This document shows, in pieces, positions 1 to 10,700 of a stretch of 64,000 nt of DNA. The number at the start of each line of letters is the position of its first letter. The first letter of the stretch is position 1. The translations under genes were made by a program, and so were the position numbers. The notes beneath the pieces are model-generated. The model was not told the DNA's origin and did no database searches. It saw nothing but the letters and a program-made list of their open reading frames with translations. This DNA comes from Breviolum minutum Mf 1.05b.01 (lineage: Eukaryota; Sar; Dinophyceae; Suessiales; Symbiodiniaceae): positions 248,001 through 312,000 of the forward strand of contig DF239017.1 of the NCBI GenBank assembly GCA_000507305.1, written 5' to 3'.

Positions 1-42
1 GAAAAGTTTTGGTCCGGCTACCAAGGTGAGATGTATAATTTA

Positions 43-110
43 AGGTGGTGGCAACTCAAATATTTCCAATTTGACTAATGTTTTTCAAATGGGTTGAAAC
101 CACCAACCAG
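43..110. repeat. Family A inverted-repeat element, short copy
   Basis: A truncated copy of the commonest element in the window. It opens with AGGTGGTGGCAACTCAAA and ends with GGGTTGAAACCACCAACCAG; the middle is shortened compared with full copies of about 96-110 bp (for example 3025-3120). Confidence 0.8.
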
Positions 111-852
111 AATTATATTAATATGATTATTTTTGATCTACCCCGCACCCAGTAACAGTGGCAAATTTAAAGGTCTATAGTCTATAGGGATTCCCTACTA
201 AAAATGTAATCATCCTCGTGCTGACTGATACTGGGTGCGTATATAGATCTCAGATGTAACACATTAAAACCCAAAACCCAGTTTTTTGCCGGTGGTTCTA
301 GTCAGCAAGCCAGTCATATATAATTTGGAGTTTACGCCCTCCGGAAATAAGAGTTTATAGTTTAGTTCAGGGTTATCAACCGCCATTAAGTCGCTTAAGA
401 AAGCCCCATTTTTCGACTTTACTTGGATAGGGGTAGCTTTTGGGCGGGGATAGCCAGGATTTTGATGAGCCCCTTGGGTTCGCTACTTCAATCTACTTCA
501 TCACCAAACGTTTCAGGTACCTAAAAACAGGTACTCAGCTCTATAAGGTTATATGTAAGGCCTATCTGAGGGACTCCCCCATCCCAGCCGTATAAAAATG
601 GTGATCACATGTCACCCATCTTTAAAAAAAAGTTGTCAATTTTCCAGTCCCAAGTTTGCCCAAGATTTGTCTAGTGAAACTTCATCCCTTTAGTAATTAA
701 GGAAGTTTCCCAAACAAGAATCGACTCAAGAGTGATCAGTTTCATGATTCCTTCCCCCCCCCCCCGACGTACGAACTAGAGAACATATACATACTACAAC
801 ATACGTACCAAACCCAACGAACGTAACGTACTTACTTACTAATTATTTTCGT
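111..852. other. Stretch without recognisable gene, ending at a gap
   Basis: AT-rich sequence with no convincing exon on either strand. The last 100 bases before the gap contain a C14 run followed by sequence resembling the right flank of the gap (see findings). Confidence 0.5.
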
Positions 853-1054
853 NNNNNNNNNNNNNNNNNNNNNNNNNNNNNNNNNNNNNNNNNNNNNNNN
901 NNNNNNNNNNNNNNNNNNNNNNNNNNNNNNNNNNNNNNNNNNNNNNNNNNNNNNNNNNNNNNNNNNNNNNNNNNNNNNNNNNNNNNNNNNNNNNNNNNNN
1001 NNNNNNNNNNNNNNNNNNNNNNNNNNNNNNNNNNNNNNNNNNNNNNNNNNNNNN
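853..1054. other. Assembly gap (run of N)
   Basis: A run of about 202 N. Any ORF drawn across it is meaningless. Upstream exons of the oxygenase gene further right could lie here. Confidence 0.99.
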
Positions 1055-1276
1055 ACCCTTTACCGTTAATTAAAGGTAAAGGTTTACCCGTTAAACCCAA
1101 ACGAAATACGACGTCTACGAAGTGAGTCAGTTCTACTGATTTCCCCCCCCCCCCCCCACGTGAAACTTGAGAAACATATACATATCAACATGTCAAACCC
1201 CAAGAAGAACGTCTTCTTCAATATTTTGTCCGCCGCCGTTTTGCAACGGCAAACGAAAAACACCAACATCAGCACA

Positions 1277-1370
1277 GGAGTTCATGAGCGCTGTGAATGC
1301 GTTGCATGAAATTTCCATGGAAGTAGCCACTGCCTTGGAGAAATGCTTAGATGTCGAGCCGGGTCACGTG
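1277..1370 (+). CDS. Possible exon, perhaps of the downstream oxygenase
   Basis: An open stretch follows a CACAG|G acceptor-like site and reads EFMSAVNALHEISMEVAT and onward to LDVEPGHVAAVH. Helical, Leu/Ala/Glu-rich text of this type occurs in isopenicillin-N-synthase-like enzymes just before the iron-binding core, which would suit an upstream exon of the oxygenase at 4644-12765. It also vaguely resembles a TPR helix. The 3' end is not fixed: a GT lies near 1364. The link is inference, and the exon joining it to 4644 was not found. Confidence 0.25.
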
Positions 1371-1424
1371 GCAGCGGTGCATCTTTCGTTTCCATCTTCA
1401 CTCAAAATTCATTTAGAAAAAACA

Positions 1425-1537
1425 TGTTGGTGGTTTCAACTATTTTTTATTTTCACCCCTACTTACTTGGGGAAGATCAACCCAATTTGACGGTTGCATA
1501 TTTTTTCAGATGGGTTGGGGAACCAACCACCAACCAG
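1425..1537. repeat. Family A inverted-repeat element
   Basis: Starts TGTTGGTGGTTTCAAC, has the internal TTTATTTTCACCCCTACTT and GGGGAAGAT blocks, and ends AACCACCAACCAG. It is a variant with GACGGTTGCATAT in the right half, shared with the copy at 36481-36587. Confidence 0.85.
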
Positions 1538-3024
1538 ATAAAAACTCGGTAGTTGAAAAGGGGCAACATGTTGAAAAGACTCGCCCAATTGAACTCAACC
1601 TGGGATTGGATGTTTGGATGAGGTCTCTTGATTTCTAGATGTTGGAGGCTGTGCTCATTGTAATGAGCATTTGGGACAACCATTTTGCCGGGACTAAATG
1701 ACGAGCAAAGGGATGCAAATAAGGTGAGGGTGGTTGTGAACACCAACCTGGATGTTTGGATGAGGTGAAAAGTTGACGATTTTTGCTTACAATGATTTTT
1801 TTGGGTTGGGGAAATCTTTGGATACACAGCTTAGACAGAAAGGGATCAGAAAGAGATCAATCAAGATTCGTATTGGATTTCAGGAGCTAAAATCCTGAAA
1901 TATCCTGAAATCCTGTACCTACCTGAATCTGACGTGTGTGTGTTTGCTTGTCACTGGAAGCGAAGATGCTCCAACATGGTTCCCCTCAGTGAAACACCAT
2001 CAGATGGTATCCTTGCCTTCTGCATTTTTTTTACGAAATTTGGATATACCCCCAAAAACTAATATAACAATGGAAAAGTTGACAAATGCATTTCCTATTG
2101 AAAATGGTGATTTTCCAATGGGTCATGTTAGTTATCAGGAGTGTATTTGGACAATACTTGATCTACTTAGATATGAGCTTGCTTCAAACTCACCAGGGTT
2201 TTGTGGCTTATGTTGACCCATCTTTTAGAAACATGGTGCGACCTTAATATGATCCCACCTGGGCCGAGTGTCCATGTTTTCTTATGGCTAATCAACCAAC
2301 CCCCCCCCCAACGTAAGCCCCCCCAAATAAGGCCATGTTAAGGGATTTATTAACATTGCTTTCCCTTAACAAATCCGTATAAAACCCTTATTCTGAGGGG
2401 GGGTACCTTTACGGGGGTTGGTTGACTCGCCAGAATCTCATGATTTTAAACTAAAATTGAATACCGCACCAAGCCCTCCGACCCAGAAAGAATCTAATTT
2501 GACTGCAACCGGTCGTCAGCCGGTTGGTGGTTTGGTCGTCTATGCAACGATATATGACAGGAGTTGTTACTTTGGGTCTTTGCCTAACCAACTAACCTGT
2601 GGCTGAAATCATGGGAATTTAAGGCCAGGCCAACCCCCAGCAGAACATAAGGCCTTTGTTGATGAAGTCCTTACTAAGGGAGAATGGTTGTTAAGAACCC
2701 CTTAGATAAGGCCGCCTATTTCTTCGGCCAGGTGTTTAAAGCATTGGGGGGAAAGAGTCTACCCGTCAAGTCCCACCATGTGCTCCATGAAGTGATATGA
2801 GCCACGAAAACGAACACCTACTTTCCATGATATTCGTTGATCAATAGAGATCCTTACAATTTATACTGGTTTCTTATCATCCCTACATAACTGGCTAGGA
2901 TGTCATCCCCCCCCGAAAAAAGACGCCGTTTTCGCTGAGGCACTTTCGTGAAGAAGTGCCACTTGGGTTCTGCAACTTGAGATTGAACCGACTCAAATGG
3001 AAGACTGTGGAAGTTTAAACAAAA
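1538..3024. other. Repeat-derived stretch without supported gene
   Basis: Holds a family F element (2046-2147) and a degenerate repeat with C-rich/G-rich ends around 2290-2420, of the same kind as 22670-22790, 31660-31815 and 36650-36790. I found no exon with both splice signals and sustained coding character. Confidence 0.5.
2046..2147. repeat. Family F inverted-repeat element, diverged
   Basis: TACCCCCAAAAACTAATATAAC at the left matches, reversed, GTTAGTTATCAGGAGTGTA at the right. The middle contains the family hallmark GCATTTCCTATTGAAAATGG. Confidence 0.65.
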
Positions 3025-3120
3025 CTGGTTGGTGGTTTCATTTTTTTTATTTCCACCCCTATTTGGGGAAGATTCCCATTTTGACTAATATTTTTCAAAT
3101 GGGTTGAAACCACCAACCAG
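3025..3120. repeat. Family A element, full-length reference copy
   Basis: A 96-bp copy with terminal inverted repeats CTGGTTGGTGGTTTCA and TGAAACCACCAACCAG. Between them are an ATTTGGGGAAGATTCCC block and TTGACTAATATTTTTCAAAT. It encodes no protein, so it must be non-autonomous. It is flanked by AAAA on the left and AAAA on the right. Confidence 0.9.
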
Positions 3121-3355
3121 AAAATTTCAAGATGCAAACAAAAGGCCCAATCCTTGAAGCGGTGTTTCAGCTGTAAAACACAAACTGACAGTTGACAGAC
3201 GTCCTCAAGATTAGAAAAGCCCATATATAGTTCCATGTTGGTGAAAGATGAACTTTTGAGGTACATCAATGATCCTATAAGCACCTTTGAATTCATGTCA
3301 TTTCACCAAGTAGTCCAGATATGTGCTATGTTGCCATCATAAGAATATCAAATCA

Positions 3356-3399
3356 TCATCTTCATAACCATAATCATCATCATGATCATCATTATCATT

Positions 3400-3430
<31 letters not shown>

Positions 3431-3522
3431 CCACCATCACCATCATCGTCATCATCGTCGTCATCGTCGTCATCGTTGTCATCGTCATCGTCATCGTAAT
3501 CATCGTTGTTATCGTCATCATC
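3356..3522. repeat. CAT/ATC trinucleotide microsatellite
   Basis: About 165 bp of (CAT)n with CAC and CGT interruptions. The apparent polyhistidine ORF over it is a repeat artefact. Confidence 0.95.
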
Positions 3523-3789
3523 AGCTCAAACTGATTTCACTGGTCGTCTTGCTCACTGCATGCTGCACAAGTTTCTTCGGAACTTGTTGTGAAAATTTAT
3601 CTAAAACATGTGCAAAATGTGGTCTATATATTTTGTGTAAAGACGATTCAACACGTGCTATCTTTTTTAGGTTTTGACTTCAGTTTTAAACACTTGTTCG
3701 TTTTCACCCTGAAGTTTGGAGAGGTTCACCAACGTGATGCAACCACGAAGGAGAAACCCCCTGGGTGTTTTTTTGAAAACTATAACAAC

Positions 3790-3885
3790 TGGGTAGTGGT
3801 TTCAAATATGTTTTATTTTCAGCCCAATCTGGGGAAATGATCCAATTTGACTAATATTTTTCACATGGGTTGAAACCACCAACTA
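3790..3885. repeat. Family A inverted-repeat element
   Basis: CTGGGTAGTGGTTTCAAAT at the left, GGGTTGAAACCACCAACTA at the right, with the subfamily centre GGGGAAATGATCCAATTTGA. Confidence 0.9.
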
Positions 3886-4042
3886 TAGGTAACAAGGTTG
3901 TGGTTATTTCGCCACCATCAACGCGGACGTAAAGCTTCCCAGGTGATGATCCCATGGTTCTTTGCCGCGGCTTGCATTATTACACACCTTTGGGGAGCAC
4001 CCAAATCGACGAAGCAGCATCTTGGATTTACTGCCCCTTTTT

Positions 4043-4140
4043 CTGGGTGGTGGTTTCACATATTTTTTATTTTTACCCCTACTTGGGGAAGATTCCCAGT
4101 TTGACTAATATTTTTCAAGGGGGTTGAAACCACCAACTAG
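4043..4140. repeat. Family A inverted-repeat element
   Basis: CTGGGTGGTGGTTTCACAT to GGGTTGAAACCACCAACTAG, close to the reference copy. It ends about 500 bp upstream of the first secure oxygenase exon. Confidence 0.9.
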
Positions 4141-4643
4141 TTTTGTTTCGAAGGGTTTGTTGGGGCCAAGGGTGTTCTTCATCTTTTGGCCTAATTTCTG
4201 GTGATTTTTGGGTCTTTTTCTGCAGATTCATCGTCATTTTCTGGGAGTCATTTTTCCGAGACCTCACCAAAGGTATGACTGGACGTCGTTCTTTTTTTCG
4301 AATTTCCATACATTTCCAGGCAAAGGCAGGCTTGCTTGGATTATGAAATGTTGTCCTCGATTTTTTATACATTCAAGTTACCACGCAATTTTTCCAAGCT
4401 GATATCCTTGCAATGGGGCAGTTTTCTTCAGGACCTTTCGTTCCTCACCAATGTCCAAGGAAGGACAAAAAGGGTTTTCTTGGATGTTTCTTTGGGATGT
4501 GTTGGATATTTTTTGTTATAAGTTATAAGGATCCTTCCCAGATGTTTCTTTGGGATCTTTAGGACATTTCTTTGTTTAAAGCTCTTATTTCGTGGTGGTA
4601 AATTTCCCCCGGCGAGTTTTTTCTGAACCAAAAAAATCCCCAG

Positions 4644-4736
4644 GCCTTGGGATGTTCGGCACATACGGATTATGGTCTTATCTCCTTATTGCATCAAACG
4701 GCCCCGGGACTCCAAGTCTTACATGCCGAAGACAAC
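4644..4736 (+). CDS. Oxygenase exon with HTD iron-binding motif
   Basis: 93 bp, phase 0, after a CCCCAG acceptor. It reads ALGCSAHTDYGLISLLHQ, then GLQV and ends LHAEDN. His and Asp of HTD are the first two iron ligands of the 2-oxoglutarate oxygenase jelly roll. The exon must end at AAC|GTCTCT, since this joins directly to VWMDV of the next exon and gives the usual GLQV...W spacing. Reading on would give stray sequence. Confidence 0.88.
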
Positions 4737-7700
4737 GTCTCTTGGTCCAAGGGGCGGTTTGGATGGCTGTGGGGTTTGGGGAGGGTTGGGGTTGTTGATG
4801 GGTTTGGAGTGAAGTTATTAATTCCCAGGTGTGCTCCATGTATGGTATATCTGGCGTTTTCGCGTTTGCGATTTTTTTTAGTGGCTTACGCAAAAGCTGA
4901 TATGCGGCTTGCGCACGGACATGCAGTCATGATCTAGCTGTCACGAACATGGCCTCACCTTTTGTTGAGATTGAACATGGATGAACATAGGGACAAAAGT
5001 GACATGTTGTGCACTTTTGCCTGGTTCATTTGTACTTAAGTTTGACCGCTCCATTTTGCAATAACATCCATAGTGTTTTCCACCCCTTATCTGTGGAAGA
5101 AGATCTCGCGGCACAGCACAATGGAGATACTTGGACAGTGTTGTCATGTCAGCAGGCTTGGCTGTAGGATAAGTATAGGAAAGTGTGGCAAGATTATCAC
5201 GGATGCAATGGATGACCACAGGGGATCACCACACCATGATTTTTCGATGATCTTGTCATTGAAGGCGCAAAGAAGCAAGATAAATAGCCATGAAAGCTGT
5301 TCACTGTGACAGTATATAGTATATGCGACGATTCCTTGACCGACAGGCTTGGAATTTTACAGGGGCCTCCATTTGGCGACCGCAAGTCATGCTTGCATGT
5401 GGCACGCATGCAGGCATGGAACTTCAGTTTTCATGCATGGCCTTGGATCCCGAATGTGAATTGCAGGACATGGAAGCCTTCATCCCGGCAGACTGGGCAA
5501 CGCACAAAGCTGCGTGGGAAGCGGTCGCGCTATTGGCTCGCGAGCTGGGCCAATGAGCCATGGCTGAAGCCACCCTTTGACCTTTTGATGCTTTGTCACA
5601 GTCAATTCGCTTCAAATTCTGATTTTTTTTCTTGGAGAAGCAGGCGCAGCCTCCGGAAAACTGGATGGCCGGTGTAAACTTGCTCGTAAGATGAAAGAAT
5701 TGGTCCTGGCCTCAGGCATGTTTCAAAGGCTATTAAGGCTAGCTGACTTCAACATGCAGCACAAACATGAAGAAATTCGACAGCGACTGTGCCAACTTTG
5801 GCAACAGCCTGCAGGCAAACGCCATTGACCAACCAGAGGCTTTTCCGGAAGTCGACAGAAAGAAGGTTCACGAACCTCGCAAACTAGGAAAAGACGCGGC
5901 AGAGGCAGGAAGGCTTAGGGTATTTTCCCACGCAGCACAAACATGAGAAGAAATTCGACAAGTTGGAGGTTTGCATTGCGTTTTCCTAAGAGCTGGAGAT
6001 TGAAATTTTCCCATGACGTCTCCGAGAACGGCCAAAAGATGCAGGCGGATGGCGCCATGGACTTGGAGGAGATCCCTCTAAGTCCCATGGCGCCACGGTT
6101 CATCTACGCAGCGCCGCTAAGAGCAACTGGAGGGATCCGGCGACTCTCGCAAAGCGTGTGAACCTCAAGTGGCTTTTGAAGCAAGACACGGGCTCACACC
6201 ATGTCAGCCAACCAAGGCAGGCTCCGTGGCGGTGGTTTGTTTCTCTGCTTCTTTGTTTCTGCCTTTGTTTGTCCATTTTTGCCGAAGGAGAGCATCGGGC
6301 TGGGCTTCTGAAGCGCCCCTCGGCTTCAGAGCTCGCCCACCAGGTCAATGCCTACGTGGTGGGGGCATTGCTTGGCATGCTCAATCTTGGGGGTGGGTGC
6401 CCTCAGGGCTGAGCAAGGGTTCATGACAAAAAGGATGATGACGATGATGACGACGGCGATGCCGGTGATGAGTAAGGACACCCCTTCAGAGCCAACGGAT
6501 TGCAAGGTTTCTCTCTCATTGAGGCTATGTCATTCTGAGACAGTTCGAGCCAATCCTGGCTATGGGAGAATCAATTGAAAGAAGTTTATCATAGACCCCA
6601 AAACTGCAAAATAACCCGTGATCTGAAGCGGTGCCAGGAACTGATCCGGAGCCTGTCCTCATACCACATCATGTCACCCACCAACCATCGTGGGCTTCCC
6701 GCCGGCTTCGTTGAAAAAAAGCAACCGTTACTTGGCTCGCAAAAGATTGGCATACAAAATCTGACAGTGATGCTGTGGTGCCAATTAACTAGTGCAAGGT
6801 AACATGCATGCAAACCGATTTGGGTCATAATCTAGCCATTTTTGCTTCAGCTTAAACTTCTTAGGATTTTTCACCACTTCAGCGTTGCAACAAATTCTTC
6901 AAGATGCTGCTGTCCTTTTGGCGCCTTCCGCTGGAGTCAGTCGCACACATACAGCTCTTTCTGGACGTGGCAACTTTGGCCAAGGCCAATGTTGCGGCAA
7001 TGGCTTTCTTGCAACCAGATGTTCAAACGCATGTGTACAAACTGCTGGCTAAAATGCCGCACCACTTGACACAACTGCCGCTGTGGCAAAATCCGGCGCT
7101 CCTGGCGTCAGTATTTGGAAGACATCCAAGCCCCAGGAATGTTCTTATGACCCCACTTTGACAGCCCGAACAGTCCGAAGCATCCACAAGTCAGGAAGAA
7201 AGTGTCTTTGTGCCTGGTTTAACGACCTACATGTTTTGTTTTAAATCAGTCAAATGGAAGTAAAAATTCCGGATACCATACATTGAGTGCCTGGGACTGT
7301 TTGTCGGAAGTGATCTGTCGCAAGTGATTGTGCTCGGTGAAGATGCCCCCATTTTGACAAGGCTGTTGTTTACATGGACGGCCCTTGAAATGAAAGGTTT
7401 CGTGACAGTTGCGTGCATTTTGTATCGTCAGCAGCTCTTATCAGCTGTGCTGCACCCATGCGATTGATTGCAGAGGTTCGTTTCAAATTTTTGAACTTTG
7501 AACTTCAACATGTTTGAAACTGAACTGCAGCCAAAGAGAAAGGAGATTCCCCAACATTGGCAGCATTTTCTGTAAACTAAAAATATCAAAATTTTGTCTA
7601 TTTCATCCTTGTTTTCTTTTAGCTGATTAGATTGTTTCGGGATGTGGGATCCCCGGTGCCAAAAAAATGTTCACGATTGCATCTTGCAACGGTGTCATCC

Positions 7701-10700
7701 ACAGTTTCCACGGAATTTTTGGGGTCGGAAACCTTTCGGGAGCAAGTGCAGCAAAACATGGATCAGTATAAGTTCAAGTTTGTTTCACCTCTACAATACA
7801 ACAAAATTACAACAACTTCAACAAATATTCACCACCAATTCAAATGAATAAATATTCAAAAACCATGTTATCTCCTTGTAGAAAATTGTTTTTTTTGCCC
7901 AGTGGTTGAATTTTTCTGCCAGGTTTGGATGGATGTGGATCCTTTACCCAACTCTTTAGTCGTTAACCTTGGAGTTGCTTGGATTGTGGAAATTTCATCC
8001 CTTCCACTTGGGATGTGAGTTGGGGCCCCTTTTCAAAGGTTTTGCCAGTGGTATTAGCTGAAGGTTTGAAGTTGCGATTTGTAAACCTCAAAATTGTGAC
8101 CCAGTGTCCGCAATTCTCGGGTTGAGAATCCTTTTTTTCATTAGTGATGGCTAATGATGGACCTCCTTGATGTATTGGACGTACAATGTTCGATCATGAA
8201 CGCATAAAAGAGATGGAAATGGAACATGAACATGAATGAACAGGAACAAAGATGACCCCAACTTGAAAATTGAAAAAATCTTCAAATATTGATATGCATA
8301 TATGCTACATATTACCTAAATATATAGACTCTCACTTTCCAAGGGCCAAGAAAAAAACCTGCTGGGTTTGCACTTTCATGGTTCCTTTGAGTAATTCACT
8401 CAGAGAAATCGCCAGGTTTCATGTAAGGAACACCAAGGATTGCTGTAAAATGCCTTGATTCAAAACTTACTCCGGAGGCAAATATACTAGGGATTGGTTT
8501 CTTGAATGGCCATGATACAAAAAAAGACGTGGTGGCAACTTTTAAAGTCTTTTTGAAAACCGGACTGGTAAGCGAAAACGGAGGGCAAAGAACATGTTTA
8601 GTTACAATACAATTGAATCAATTGATGGACAAAGTCATGCGCAGATGGAAAATGTCAAAACTCAATGACAAGTAGGACTGTTTATTAGATGAACCTGTGT
8701 GAAGGAGTTTCTCCGCTGAGAAAAACCGAGGTTTGGCTTTAAGAGCCCAACAATCATGTTGCAACTACCTTTATCTTGAAATTTAGGGCACCCGGGTCAT
8801 GTAAGTTTCCCTACGTAGATGATCGAAAAACACTCGCAATCTGTAAATACCAGCAGGTTTGTCACAATTCTTCAGGTTCCCAAGGTTATCATAAACATTT
8901 TATTCAGGGGTACTGGGATGTCCTGCCGGTACTTCGTAAATGGATGTCGTAACCACCATATAAGTAGGTTATAAGTCCCCCAAATGGGTGAAAAAAACCA
9001 ACTTACTAACCATCGTTACGATCACTTCCATGGACACCCTAGTATTGAATTGTTTTTTTTTAAATATTTTGTTTCAATGTCATGCCTTGTCTTTATAAGT
9101 CAATATTTATATGTAAATTACAGCCCGTTTTGAAATCTATAGAATCTATTTTGGAAGCTGTTTGGGAGCCTCCGTAAACAAACATTCCTCTTGCAACACC
9201 CCCTTCTCGGATAGGAAATACACCTACAATTTGATAGAGTTTCGGGGCAGCGATGTTCATTTACCTTTGATTTTCTGGTTTCCAAGGTTGGAATAATGTA
9301 AAGTATGATATATACATATTCCCTCAAAGCAGATTTTCTGCAGTACTTGGAATGTCCACACTTTTATGTCTATGTTTTCCTTCAAATTTTGCTTATATTC
9401 ATGGTCCAATGTTTATTTTCAAGGTGACTTAGGATAGGATATGGATGTTTCCAAAATAGTGGTACCCCCAAATCATCCATTTTAATAAGGTTTTCCATTA
9501 TAAATCATCCATTTTGGGGTACCTTTATTTTTGGAAACACCCATATAGGCCATCCCTTCCCGCCAAAAAACACGTATACCTTGGAGCCCGTGAGGATTTG
9601 ATGCAACGTTGGACCAACGGTCGTTTCAAATCCACGGTGCATCGGGTGTTGCCACCGCAACCGGGACAACGAAGGCAATGTATCGGTTTCTTCTTGGAAG
9701 CTTGGCTTTTTTCTTTGTCTCGTTCTGGTTCTTCTTGTTGTTGTTGTTGTTGTTGTTGTTGCTGTTGTTGTTGTTGTTGCTGTTGTTGTTGTTGTTGCTG
9801 TTGTTGTTGTTGTTGTTGTTGTTGCTGTTGGTGGTGGGTTTTCTCCAATCTAGGGGATTTTATTATAGGGGATTATTTTCAGGATAGTTCTATGCCTCCA
9901 TATTCCGTGTTTTTGAAAACAACGATTGGATTCGATGCGATGGGAAATCGTTGATTTTCTTTTTGCAGCTCATTTGGACCACCCAAAAGATCATACTGCA
10001 GTTTGGGATGCTCACCCTTCACATAAGAGTCACCACCAGGATCATTATATTTTGAGTAGGGGATTCTACTGGACTATTTGGGAGAGGTTTTGGATCCCAA
10101 ATTTGTAGTACATACTGAGATGAGATTCGCCATTTTTCTCTGGAGGGGTGGAAGGCGAAATTGTTGTTCGAAGGAGTTTTCATGACTTTTGTTTGTTTAT
10201 ACTGTGATTTTTTGTTTCTTTTTCTGCCATGGTAAATCACCATAATTAGACCACCATTTGGGAGATTTGTTTATTGAAAAAAACATCTTGAGCAAATCTA
10301 AGATTCAAGAGATAATGTACCTGATATCTACCTGTATTTTTCCGGCCGGAAAAAAAGTTGAATGGATGGATATTTTTTGCTGGTGCCAACAAACGACTAA
10401 CGACATGGTGACCTTTGGAAGATGATGGTATGAGCTGCAAGTTAACCATCTTGAACCAACCAGGATTTCGTGGGGTGAAATCAGGATATGGAATCCAGTT
10501 GTGGGTGCTTCCCATTTGTTGAATTTTGTGTAAAATTGAGCGAATTCACTCATGGGTAGTTCAACCACTACCTAGCAATGATTATATACAATAATGCAAT
10601 CTACAAAATCACCGAATTTTTAAGGTAAGAAACTAGTTTTTTGATGTTTTTGTTCTAACTACTTTTTTTCCAAGCATCAAAGAAGAAACAGCTAACCCCA

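Larger units (their letters stand above)
5300..7200 (+). other. Coding-like island inside the first oxygenase intron
   Basis: Sequence richer in GC than its surroundings, with several short open stretches on the + strand. Two have acceptor-like AG|G starts and end in stops (5414-5556, 5644-5828). Near 6418-6474 a short frame ends in an Asp-rich tail (DKKDDDDDDDGDAGDE). An intronless ORF at 6904-7161 follows a spliced-leader-like sequence. CAGCACAAACATGA plus AGAAATTCGACA occurs twice, from 5756 and from 5933, as a direct repeat. No element of families A-G was recognised here. It may be an inserted, decaying retroposed segment. Confidence 0.45.

Noticed and set aside
843..1100. ORF across the N-run
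   Set aside because: Consists mostly of unknown bases.
1277..1370. TPR protein
   Set aside because: A single helix-like match (ATALEKCLDVEPGH) is not enough; an oxygenase exon or chance is equally possible.
9525..9954. Long ORFs encoding polyGln, polyCys or polyLeu
   Set aside because: They are translations of the TTG array in an oxygenase intron; the flanking real exon is in a different context and ends at 9699.
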